Part shown: in pieces, positions 1-5,156 of the stretch
Numbering within the stretch: the first letter of the stretch is position 1
How the letters are laid out: each line of letters opens with the position of its first letter
From: Terriglobia bacterium
GTDB lineage: Bacteria; Acidobacteriota; Terriglobia; UBA7540
Direction of reading: 5' to 3'
NCBI GenBank assembly: GCA_030049455.1
Contig: JASIKV010000471.1
Location: forward strand, 1-5,156
Length of the DNA stretch: 5,156 bases
Notes under the pieces: generated by a model
What the model saw: the letters and a program-made list of their open reading frames with translations, nothing else
The model's database searches: none
Told to the model about the DNA's origin: nothing
Translations under genes and position numbers: made by a program

Positions 1-894
1 GGGGCCGGGCCGAATGCGGGAACAGTGGCCAGCCTGGGCTCCAACGGAATCCTGGGAATCGGCAACTTCCCGCAGGACTGCGCACTTGCTCAGAATTACT
101 GCACAGATATCAACACCACCACAGGCCAGTATTTGGAATATACCAGCGCCGGGGCGAGCACCAGCAACGATGGCACCCTTAATTACGTTGTTGAAGCCAC
201 TCCCCTGAATTACCAGGCGTGGAACCCCGTCTCCACTTTCCCCACGGACAATACCGGCTCGATCATCACTCTGCCGTCTGTCGGGGCCACTGGCTCCGCA
301 CCACTAACCGGTACGCTGACGTTTGGAATCGGTACTGAAACCGGTAATGCCATCACCACCCAGTCCGTCTATGAGCTCGACTGCGGCGGCGACTTCCTTT
401 CGGTCACCTACAATGGAGTTACCTACGACGATGTCGACAATCAAACTGACTGCTCGAGTGAAACCTCGATGTTTATAGACAGCGGTTCAAATGCTTTCTA
501 CATCCTTGACGAGACCACGCTCGGTAGTTCCTCGACGAACGGAGCTTCAATGAACGATTGCATCGTAAGCGGAAGCGACATCGGCTGGTATTGCCCACTT
601 GCGACAGGAACCACCACCGCGACGCCGTTCGACATGATGCCGCTTACTCTTACGGGCGACAATGGCACCCAGACAAATGTCTCCTTGGTGCTGGGCAATT
701 ACGATACGCTGAATGCCACGGGGAATGCCGCGTTCAACAACATCGCTGAGTCAAGTTGCGAGGGCGGTGCGTCAGCGGGGTGTACTGCCCTTACCGATTT
801 CTTTGACTTTGGCCTGCCGTTCTTCTTCGGCCGCCCGATCTACATTGGAATCTCGGAGGGCTTGACGTACCCCAACGGCTATTGGGCGTTTTAG
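1..894 (+). CDS. DUF3443-family exported protein, C-terminal part (5' end outside window)
   Basis: The frame is open from base 1 to a TAG at 892-894, giving 297 residues. The true start lies to the left, since the GTG at 25 is internal: the residues before it align with the full-length paralogue at 2994-4910. Visible landmarks, numbered from the first codon, are LGSNGILGIG near residues 12-21, a D-S-G-S motif at 160-163 after a hydrophobic stretch, GLPFFFGRP near 271-279, and a C-terminus ending NGYWAF. Many Cys, Thr, Ser, Gly and Asn residues fit an exported, disulfide-bonded protein. The family is functionally uncharacterised. The order of motifs resembles the end of the N-lobe and the whole C-lobe of a pepsin-like aspartic peptidase, with D160 as candidate catalytic Asp (inference). 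No operon partner is visible downstream, where an inverted-repeat element follows the stop by two bases. Family call fairly sure; function unknown. Confidence 0.8.
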   Translation, partial: GAGPNAGTVASLGSNGILGIGNFPQDCALAQNYCTDINTTTGQYLEYTSAGASTSNDGTLNYVVEATPLNYQAWNPVSTFPTDNTGSIITLPSVGATGSAPLTGTLTFGIGTETGNAITTQSVYELDCGGDFLSVTYNGVTYDDVDNQTDCSSETSMFIDSGSNAFYILDETTLGSSSTNGASMNDCIVSGSDIGWYCPLATGTTTATPFDMMPLTLTGDNGTQTNVSLVLGNYDTLNATGNAAFNNIAESSCEGGASAGCTALTDFFDFGLPFFFGRPIYIGISEGLTYPNGYWAF

Positions 895-896
895 TT

Positions 897-1005
897 TGTA
901 GCGCGGGTGTCCCCACCCGCGTGAGGGGTCGAAGAAAAAATCGCCGTTGCGGACGCGGCGGCTTGGAGTGAGATGCAAAACGCCGGTGGGGACGCCGGCG
1001 CTACA
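897..1005. repeat. Short intergenic element with 25-bp terminal inverted repeats
   Basis: The left end at 897-921 and the reverse complement of the right end at 981-1005 both begin TGTAGCGC and match at 22 of 25 positions, sharing a central GTCCCCACC. Each end can also fold by itself: the left end makes an 8-bp stem (902-909 with 914-921, loop TCCC), and the right end a 6-bp stem (981-986 with 995-1000). The roughly 59-bp interior encodes nothing convincing. This layout fits a REP/MITE-like dispersed element, and TGTAGCG-ended repeats are common between genes in acidobacteria (recollection, not searched). Starting two bases after a stop codon, it could also shape the 3' end of the upstream transcript, but no T-run follows, so I do not call it a terminator. 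Confidence 0.6.
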
Positions 1006-1023
1006 GCGCGGCACAGGTTTTCT

Positions 1024-1078
1024 CCCCCGTGCGGGGGCGGTTGATTGAATGAACTACCCAAGGTTCACGCCCCCGCAC
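1024..1078. repeat. G/C-rich inverted repeat with two alternative hairpins
   Basis: An 11-bp perfect inverted repeat pairs 1029-1039 (GTGCGGGGGCG) with 1068-1078, enclosing 28 bases. The left arm overlaps a second hairpin, CCCCCG at 1024-1029 with CGGGGG at 1032-1037, so the two folds exclude each other. No T-run follows on either strand. It lies between the tail ends of two convergent genes (DUF3443 to the left, ATPase to the right), where a bidirectional terminator or a dispersed repeat would be expected. Its role is undetermined. Confidence 0.4.
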
Positions 1079-1147
1079 ATTTGTTGAAACGTTAATTTGA
1101 GGCGGACTTGGGTCGTGCGGTAACCAGGTTTCCCCTTCCAATCCCAC

Positions 1148-1166
1148 AACCCTTGTGCTCAGGGTT
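1148..1166 (-). terminator. Weak hairpin at the ATPase stop codon
   Basis: On the minus strand AACCCT (1166-1161) pairs with AGGGTT (1153-1148) around a 7-base loop. The stem begins inside the TAA stop codon of the ATPase gene. The following bases are G-rich, not a T-run, so this is not a classic intrinsic terminator. It may only protect the 3' end, or be chance. Confidence 0.2.
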
Positions 1167-2403
1167 ACGACCAGAGACAGGACAAGGGCGCCGCACAGAG
1201 CTTCTCGCCGAACGGCACGGCCGTCTTGCTGTCGTACAGCACCAGCCCCAGCTTGAAACGATCGCCGCACGCAGCCTCGAGCTTTCGCAGTCCCCTAAAA
1301 TCGTCCGGATGCGCGGTGGCTCCGGCTTTGACTTCGATGCCGATCAATGAGCCGTCGTCACTTTCCATAACCAGATCAACTTCGTCCTGGTCTTTGTCGC
1401 GATAGTGGTAGAGGGAAAGGCTCCCGTCAAACCAGGACGCTAGTTTCAGCAATTCCGAGAAAACGTAGGTTTCAAGAATCGCCCCGAGCGCATTGCGGTC
1501 ATTCAGCACCCGTTCAGGGGTGGCGCCCACCAGTGAAGCGAGAAGACCTGAATCCACGAAATGCAGCTTGGGGGATTTAATCAATCGTTTCGCGCGATTT
1601 TGAAACCACGGTTCCACGCGGCGAACCAGGAACAAATGCTCCAGAATGGCGACGTATTTCTTTGTCGTTTTGTCGTCGAACCCGATTTGTGCGCCGACCT
1701 GGGCGAAATTGGTAAGCTGGCCCGCGAAATGCGCCAGCACCCGAAGCAGGTGGGGAATTTGCGCGAGTTTCTCCACCTCCGCAATTTCGCGGACGTCACG
1801 CTGGACAAGCGCTCTTACATAATCACGTGCCCACGTCTGGCGGCGCCTGGGATTATCGCTGCGCCGCACCATCTCGGGATAGCCGCCCGTCAGCACGGCG
1901 TCAATTAAATCCGGGCCGATCATCGCCTCCGTGATTCGTTCGACTCTTCCGGCAAACGCCGCCCGCAGGAATCCTGGCCGGTGCCCCCGAATTTCAGATC
2001 GCGACAGCGGGAGCAACTCCACGATTTCCATGCGTCCCGCCAGGCTCTCCGAGACCCTGGGCAACGCCAGGATATTGGCTGAACCCGTCAACAAAAAACG
2101 GCCCGGCTGGCGATCCTGGTCAACCGAGAGCTTGATGGCTCGCAGCAAATCCGGCGCCCACTGAACCTCATCAAGGGTTGTTCGGTTCAGACGGCGCACC
2201 AGTCCTAGCGGATCGCTCTGCGCTGCCGCCCGTACGGTTGGATCATCCAAAGTGAGGTATTCGCGCCGGCCCGGCACAAGGTCTCGAACCAAAGTTGTCT
2301 TTCCGCATTGCCGCGGCCCTGTGACCATTACCACCGGCGTATCCTTCAGCGCGTTGGCGACGGGTTCGGCGGCAAAGCGCGGCAAAAGCTTCAATCCCGC
2401 CAC
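1165..2403 (-). CDS. AAA-type ATPase with C-terminal DUF4143 domain
   Basis: A 412-residue protein of usual length for this family. The N-terminal P-loop domain (about residues 20-140) shows a Walker A motif GPRQCGKTT at 29-37, a Walker B TTLDEVQ at 75-81 with D78-E79, a sensor-type LLTGS at 104-108 and the family's SLAGR/ELLPLS segment near 120-134. Residues about 194-290 (RDYVRALVQRDVREI, the PWFQNRAKRLIKSPKLHFVDSGL region) are typical of DUF4143. Residues 341-359 give E-V-D then I-E-V-K, a pattern of the PD-(D/E)XK nuclease-like fold. No signal peptide or membrane segment is seen, so it is cytosolic. The biochemical role of these stand-alone ATPases is not established, and nuclease activity is unproven. 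The start is GTG, chosen because GGGGAGG lies 7 bases upstream; the nearby ATG at 2410-2408 is out of frame. It is transcribed alone and opposite to both DUF3443 neighbours. Family call firm, function open. Confidence 0.93.
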   Translation of the reverse strand: MAGLKLLPRFAAEPVANALKDTPVVMVTGPRQCGKTTLVRDLVPGRREYLTLDDPTVRAAAQSDPLGLVRRLNRTTLDEVQWAPDLLRAIKLSVDQDRQPGRFLLTGSANILALPRVSESLAGRMEIVELLPLSRSEIRGHRPGFLRAAFAGRVERITEAMIGPDLIDAVLTGGYPEMVRRSDNPRRRQTWARDYVRALVQRDVREIAEVEKLAQIPHLLRVLAHFAGQLTNFAQVGAQIGFDDKTTKKYVAILEHLFLVRRVEPWFQNRAKRLIKSPKLHFVDSGLLASLVGATPERVLNDRNALGAILETYVFSELLKLASWFDGSLSLYHYRDKDQDEVDLVMESDDGSLIGIEVKAGATAHPDDFRGLRKLEAACGDRFKLGLVLYDSKTAVPFGEKLCAAPLSCLWS

Positions 2404-2410
2404 GGTTCAT

Positions 2411-2417
2411 CCTCCCC
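2411..2417 (-). promoter_or_regulatory. Ribosome binding site that fixes the ATPase GTG start
   Basis: On the minus strand GGGGAGG ends 7 bases before the GTG at 2403-2401. The intervening bases contain an ATG in another frame, so spacing and reading frame together favour GTG. Confidence 0.75.
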
Positions 2418-2427
2418 TGGCCCCTCC

Positions 2428-2515
2428 GTCCAAACCGGATTCAAGCTTCGGCAAATTCGGATTATAGGGCCGGCAAATTCGGATTATAGAGCCGTCCAAT
2501 TCGGATTTCAAGATG
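2428..2515. repeat. Four-unit direct repeat array with exact 22-bp phasing
   Basis: Four CGGATT cores begin at 2436, 2458, 2480 and 2502, exactly 22 bp apart. Units 2 (2450-2471) and 3 (2472-2493) differ at one base out of 22. Units 1 and 4 resemble each other more closely, both with GTCCAA before the core and CAAG after it, so the order is A-B-B-A. The shared middle AATTCGGATT of units 2-4 is near-palindromic. The array overlaps the promoter of the divergently placed ATPase gene and ends about 25 bases before its start codon. The 22-bp step, about two helical turns, would put identical binding faces on one side of the DNA. An operator is therefore plausible, but a neutral tandem duplication is also possible. 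Confidence 0.7.
2483..2511 (-). promoter_or_regulatory. Sigma-70-type promoter for the ATPase gene
   Basis: On the minus strand TTGAAA (2511-2506) is followed after 17 bases by a perfect TATAAT (2488-2483). Initiation would fall near 2476, leaving a leader of roughly 70 bases before the GTG. A second TATAAT at 2466-2461 comes from the neighbouring repeat unit but has no good -35 box at the right distance. The -35 box lies in repeat unit 4 and the -10 box in unit 3, so anything binding the array would meet RNA polymerase. Confidence 0.65.
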
Positions 2516-2713
2516 GCCCTTCCCGAAGGCAAGCCTGCCCCGTGCTTTTGCCTCGAAGCCTCATGAGTATCTCAACCCCACTTATGGGCCTTGGGACCCC
2601 CTGCACCTACGATTACTCCGACTACAACCACGGCTGCGGCCAAGGCATCATAGTTCAGTGCCTTTTGGCTTGAGGCTTGTGAAATTCAAAAGATAAAGAT
2701 GAACCACAGAAAC

Positions 2714-2755
2714 CACGGAGGGGCACAGAGAAGGCTTTCTCTGTGTGCCTCTGTG
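2714..2755. repeat. Long hairpin of the CACAGAG type
   Basis: Bases 2714-2732 pair with 2737-2755 around a GGCT loop: 19 opposed positions with one mismatch (2722/2747) and two G-T wobbles. The surrounding sequence, with AACCACAGAAACCACGGAGG before and CCTCTGTGACCTCTGG after, is the kind of low-complexity repeat found dispersed between genes in many environmental bacteria (recollection). There is no T-run, so a terminator is unlikely. Confidence 0.55.
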
Positions 2756-2967
2756 ACCTCTGGGGTGAGTTTTTAGCGTGACGGCAGGACGGCGGTCAAA
2801 GCATCTCCGCACTGGATGGCTTCAGGCAGTCTGTGTTATTTTGTTTAGTCTCACCAAGTGGAGTAAAACCTCTTATCAATTCAGGATTTGAAGAGGGCAG
2901 GTTGATTAAGGAAAGGCGGCGCGGCTTGGAATTCGGGAAGTCCAGGAAATATCTTTGGGGGAGTTTG

Positions 2968-2997
2968 ATGCGCGTTTCCGCCGAGGGGGCGCAATGA
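2968..2997 (+). CDS. Possible nine-residue leader peptide frame
   Basis: An ATG at 2968 reads MRVSAEGAQ and stops at TGA 2995-2997. That TGA overlaps the ATG of the lipoprotein gene as ATGA, the arrangement typical of translational coupling. A purine-rich GGGGGAG at 2957-2963 lies four bases upstream of the leader ATG. Nothing shows that the frame is translated, and a frame this short can arise by chance. Confidence 0.25.
   Translation: MRVSAEGAQ
2983..2989 (+). promoter_or_regulatory. Ribosome binding site deciding the lipoprotein start
   Basis: GAGGGGG lies just upstream of the ATG at 2994, with four bases after its last G and seven after GAGG. It favours this ATG over the TTG at 2955. 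It also lies inside the possible leader frame 2968-2997. Confidence 0.55.
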
Positions 2998-4910
2998 GCT
3001 TGAGGAATCGCTCCTTCGCCTCGCGGGCCGGCCTGCTGGCGGTGCTGGGCTGCGGAATGTTTTTGGTCTCGTGCACCATCACGCGCACCGGGAACGACAT
3101 CGCGCTGCCTGCGGTGAATCTCTCGCCCGTCTCGGCTACGGTGCAGGCGGGCGCGACGGTGCAATTCACCGCCACCGTCGTCTCCACCTACACCGCCCCA
3201 ATCTTCTGGGACGTCAACGACATTCAGGGCGGTAATTCCACGGTGGGAACCATCAGTTCCACGGGGCTGTATACGGCGCCTGCGGCCGTGCCCACTCCGG
3301 CCACTGTAACCGTCAAGGCGATCAGTTTGACGGAGACCTATCCCTACGGCGCGGCGATCGTAACCATCACGGCTCTACCCGCCGGCGCGGGGCTTGCCGT
3401 CGCTCCCGCCAACTCTTTCACGCCGGTTGGGACCACCGTGCAGTTTGCAGCTACCGCCAACGGAGCCACGGACAACTCCGTCAGTTGGGCGGTCAACGGC
3501 GTGGCGGGTGGAAGCTCCACGCTAGGGACAATCAACTCCTCGGGGCTCTACACTGCTCCTGCCGCGCTCCCCAATCCCATCACCGTGGCCGTGACGGCGA
3601 CGGATACCACCTTGGCCACTCCCACAGCCTCCACCACCCTGACCCTGACGTCCACCAACACCGCTCCCCTGTACGTTAATTTCGGACCCAATGGAAATAC
3701 CGGAAGCGCCGCCACCACGCGCTTCAACGGCCTCTATACCACGATCACCATCTGCCTGCCCGCCACCATTCAGTGCCAGGCCATTCCCAACGTCCTGGTG
3801 GACACGGGTTCTGTGGGCTTGCGCCTGCTGGATTCCGCGCTCACCATCGTTCCTGCCACGGCGCTTGGGATAGTGGAGGATTCCGCCGGAGATCAAGTGC
3901 AGGAGTGCGTTCAATTCAATGATGGGTCCTATGCATGGGGACCCGTTTTGATTGCGGATGTGGACATCGCCGGAGAAACCGCTTCCGCCGTGCCTGTGCA
4001 AGTGATCGGCGACACGACTTACACAGTTCCAACGGGCGATTGTATGACCTTGACCGAGGGCGCCAATCTCGATTCCGTGCAAACGCTGGGCGCCAACGGC
4101 ATACTCGGAATCGGTATCTCCAATTTTGGCGGTGGAACCACCGTGCAGGATTGCGGCTTGAATTGCTCGGCGGGCCAGGTCTTCCCGGGGTATCCCTACT
4201 ACGTTTGCCCGAACTACTTTTGCCGGCAGGCTCCCGTCCCCGTGATCCAACAGGTTTCCAACCCCATCGCCTTCTTGCCCAAGGACAACAATGGCGTGGA
4301 GATTTCTCTCCCGGCGATCGCTTCGACAGGCGCGCCTTCGCTTCCCTACACGACTGCCGCAGGCACCGGCTTAATCCCGGCAGGGTCGCTGATTCTCGGC
4401 GTGGGGACGGAGTCCAACAACTCCCTGGGTAATGCCACGGTCTTCCCACTGGACACCAATGGACATTTCCCGAATGTGATATTCAACGGCGCTTCCTATC
4501 CTTCAGGCGGCTATGTCGCCTCGCGCCTGAGCGCCCTCGCAGTTTCTGACGCTGCTACGCTCGGCATCACGAATTGCACGGACAATTCCTACTACTGCCC
4601 CGGCGCAACTTTGCCGGTCAGCCTCACCATCTGCGCCGCCAACACTGCGTCCTCTGCGGGACTGCCCTGTGGTGCAAATGTGACTTCTGAGAATCTTTCA
4701 CTCAGCATCGCAAACGCCGACACGCTCTTTGAAAACAACCCCGGGTACGCCGCCTTCAACGATCTGGGTGCGCCAAGCGCCACCAGCCCCGCCAACGACG
4801 CATTCTATCTGGGTTTGCCGTTCTTCTTCGGGCGGCCGGTTTTTGTCGGAATCGCCGGTACGGCCGTTCCCAACCAGGCCAACCCTCCCAACGGCTACTT
4901 CGCGTTCTGA
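2994..4910 (+). CDS. DUF3443-family lipoprotein with two Ig-like domains
   Basis: A 638-residue protein, complete. The ATG at 2994 was chosen over an in-frame TTG at 2955 because GAGGGGG (2983-2989) precedes it and because it puts a lipoprotein signal at the N-terminus: a basic start, a hydrophobic core, then lipobox LVSC with Cys27. Two Ig-like domains follow (about 41-128 and 133-220). The DUF3443 domain spans about 224-638, with V-D-T-G-S at 269-273, NGILGIG at 368-374, GLPFFFG at 607-613 and the ending NGYFAF. Twelve Cys lie beyond the lipid-attached one, fitting disulfides in the envelope. The motif order suggests a pepsin-like two-lobed fold (inference), yet the second D-S-G-S of the upstream paralogue is replaced by A509-S-R-L. 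It is likely envelope-anchored and surface or periplasm facing; its substrate or partner is unknown. No operon partner follows: queF converges 7 bp beyond the stop. Confidence 0.85.
   Translation: MSLRNRSFASRAGLLAVLGCGMFLVSCTITRTGNDIALPAVNLSPVSATVQAGATVQFTATVVSTYTAPIFWDVNDIQGGNSTVGTISSTGLYTAPAAVPTPATVTVKAISLTETYPYGAAIVTITALPAGAGLAVAPANSFTPVGTTVQFAATANGATDNSVSWAVNGVAGGSSTLGTINSSGLYTAPAALPNPITVAVTATDTTLATPTASTTLTLTSTNTAPLYVNFGPNGNTGSAATTRFNGLYTTITICLPATIQCQAIPNVLVDTGSVGLRLLDSALTIVPATALGIVEDSAGDQVQECVQFNDGSYAWGPVLIADVDIAGETASAVPVQVIGDTTYTVPTGDCMTLTEGANLDSVQTLGANGILGIGISNFGGGTTVQDCGLNCSAGQVFPGYPYYVCPNYFCRQAPVPVIQQVSNPIAFLPKDNNGVEISLPAIASTGAPSLPYTTAAGTGLIPAGSLILGVGTESNNSLGNATVFPLDTNGHFPNVIFNGASYPSGGYVASRLSALAVSDAATLGITNCTDNSYYCPGATLPVSLTICAANTASSAGLPCGANVTSENLSLSIANADTLFENNPGYAAFNDLGAPSATSPANDAFYLGLPFFFGRPVFVGIAGTAVPNQANPPNGYFAF
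3114..3653 (+). other. Two tandem Ig-like domains within the lipoprotein
   Basis: Residues about 41-128 and 133-220 repeat the same plan: a strand ending G-A/T-T-V-Q-F-x-A-T, then W-x-V-N with a GG-S-T turn, then GTI-S/N-S-x-GLYTAPAA-x-P. The GLYTAPA motifs start at residues 91 and 184, exactly 93 residues apart. Such bacterial Ig-like modules usually act as stalks or adhesion units that hold a domain away from the membrane. Here they lie between the lipid anchor and the DUF3443 domain, so a spacer role is a reasonable inference. Confidence 0.75.
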
Positions 4911-4917
4911 TCGTGCT

Positions 4918-5156
4918 CTATTTTCTTCGGGGGAAACGCGCCTCGACGAGAGTCCGCATGCCGCCACGGGCAGAGAACTCTCCTCTTACCACCGCCCACT
5001 TGGGTTTGCAGGCGCGCGCGACGTCATCCAGAATGCGGTTCGCGGCGTTTTCATTGAAGATACCAAGGTTTCGAAACGCCACGATGTAACTCTTCAGCGA
5101 CTTCAACTCCAGGCAGAGCTTGGCGGGAAGGTAATGAATGGTGATGGTTCCAAAAT
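4918..5156 (-). CDS. queF: QueF, NADPH-dependent preQ0 reductase, C-terminal part (5' end outside window)
   Basis: The frame is open from the right edge to a TAG at 4920-4918 and gives 78 residues plus a partial codon. QueF reduces the nitrile of 7-cyano-7-deazaguanine (preQ0) to the amine preQ1 with NADPH, a cytosolic step of queuosine tRNA modification. The visible part has GTITIHYLP, the QueF signature ELKSLKSY (residues 16-23), the following FRN, a conserved Glu in GIFNEN (E35) that corresponds to the substrate-binding Glu of the family, NRILDD, and a terminal EFSARGG segment. The catalytic Cys and Asp would lie upstream, beyond the window. The short C-terminus fits the single-domain type. 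At GIFNEN some family members, such as the Bacillus enzyme, have His before the Glu; here it is Asn. The TTG at 5106 is internal, not a start. Confidence 0.9.
   Translation of the reverse strand, partial: FGTITIHYLPAKLCLELKSLKSYIVAFRNLGIFNENAANRILDDVARACKPKWAVVRGEFSARGGMRTLVEARFPRRK

Larger units (their letters stand above)
2404..2993. other. 590-bp intergenic region between divergent ATPase and lipoprotein genes
   Basis: The ATPase side (2404-2515) holds its ribosome binding site, promoter and 22-bp array. Bases 2516-2700 contain only short frames without ribosome binding sites and a weak 6-bp inverted repeat (2642-2647 with 2659-2664). Bases 2714-2755 form a strong hairpin. For the lipoprotein gene I found no convincing promoter; the best weak candidates are TTGAGG, 16 bases, GATAAA (2670-2697) and TTGTTT, 17 bases, TAAAAC (2841-2869). 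The last 40 bases hold a possible leader frame. No RNA gene is recognised. Confidence 0.6.

Noticed and set aside
25..27. GTG as true start of the left DUF3443 gene
   Set aside because: The frame is open to the window edge, and the residues around it align with the middle of the full-length paralogue, so the gene is truncated by the window.
902..921. Intrinsic terminator of the left DUF3443 gene
   Set aside because: The 8-bp G/C stem is good but no T-run follows; it is better explained as one end of the inverted-repeat element.
1561..1908. 115-codon plus-strand frame
   Set aside because: It is antisense to the well-supported ATPase gene and shows no family features.
2428..2515. CRISPR array
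   Set aside because: The 22-bp units abut directly with no spacers between them, and there are no cas genes in the window.
2563..2673. Small plus-strand frame of 36 residues, Cys/Tyr-rich, and a hydrophobic Ala/Val/Gly-rich frame without a start on the opposite strand
   Set aside because: Neither has a ribosome binding site, and the opposite-strand frame also lacks a good start codon. I recognise no family, though a decayed gene remnant cannot be excluded.
2955..2993. Upstream in-frame TTG as lipoprotein start
   Set aside because: It would add 13 charged residues ahead of the signal peptide, and the ATG at 2994 has its own ribosome binding site.
3522..4250. 242-codon reading frame on the minus strand
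   Set aside because: It is wholly antisense to the lipoprotein gene, its product is a Gly/His/Arg-rich sequence without recognisable motifs, and it arises from the G+C-rich codon pattern of the real gene.

Overview
The window looks like a piece of an Acidobacteriota (acidobacterial) chromosome. This is an inference. It rests on moderately high G+C, a secreted lipoprotein joining Ig-like domains with a GLYTAPA signature to a DUF3443-type domain, a TGTAGCG-ended intergenic inverted repeat, and a CACAGAG-rich hairpin repeat. These traits are typical of soil acidobacterial genomes. No marker gene here settles the phylum.

Layout: (1) Bases 1-894, plus strand, are the 3' part of a DUF3443-family exported protein gene whose 5' end lies left of the window. 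(2) Bases 895-1164 are intergenic, with a roughly 110-bp element bounded by 25-bp inverted repeats and a second G/C-rich inverted repeat. (3) Bases 1165-2403, minus strand, encode a complete stand-alone AAA-type ATPase with a C-terminal DUF4143 domain. It has a GTG start, a strong ribosome binding site and a near-consensus sigma-70-type promoter, which is embedded in a four-unit array phased at exactly 22 bp. (4) Bases 2404-2993 are a long intergenic stretch with that array, an interspersed-type hairpin and a possible nine-codon leader frame. (5) Bases 2994-4910, plus strand, encode a complete DUF3443 lipoprotein with two Ig-like domains. (6) Bases 4918-5156, minus strand, are the 3' part of queF (queuosine biosynthesis), convergent with the lipoprotein gene and only 7 bp from it.

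The most interesting reading is structural. Both DUF3443 proteins carry the landmarks of a two-lobed pepsin-like aspartic peptidase: D-T/S-G-S, then NGILGIG, then a second D-S-G-S, then a hydrophobic-hydrophobic-Gly near the C-terminus. In the full-length copy the second catalytic Asp position appears to be Ala, so the pair may be one active and one degenerate peptidase-like protein. The ATPase gene sits between the paralogues in the opposite orientation with its own repeat-laden promoter, as if it were an independent inserted module. Nothing ties its function to its neighbours.
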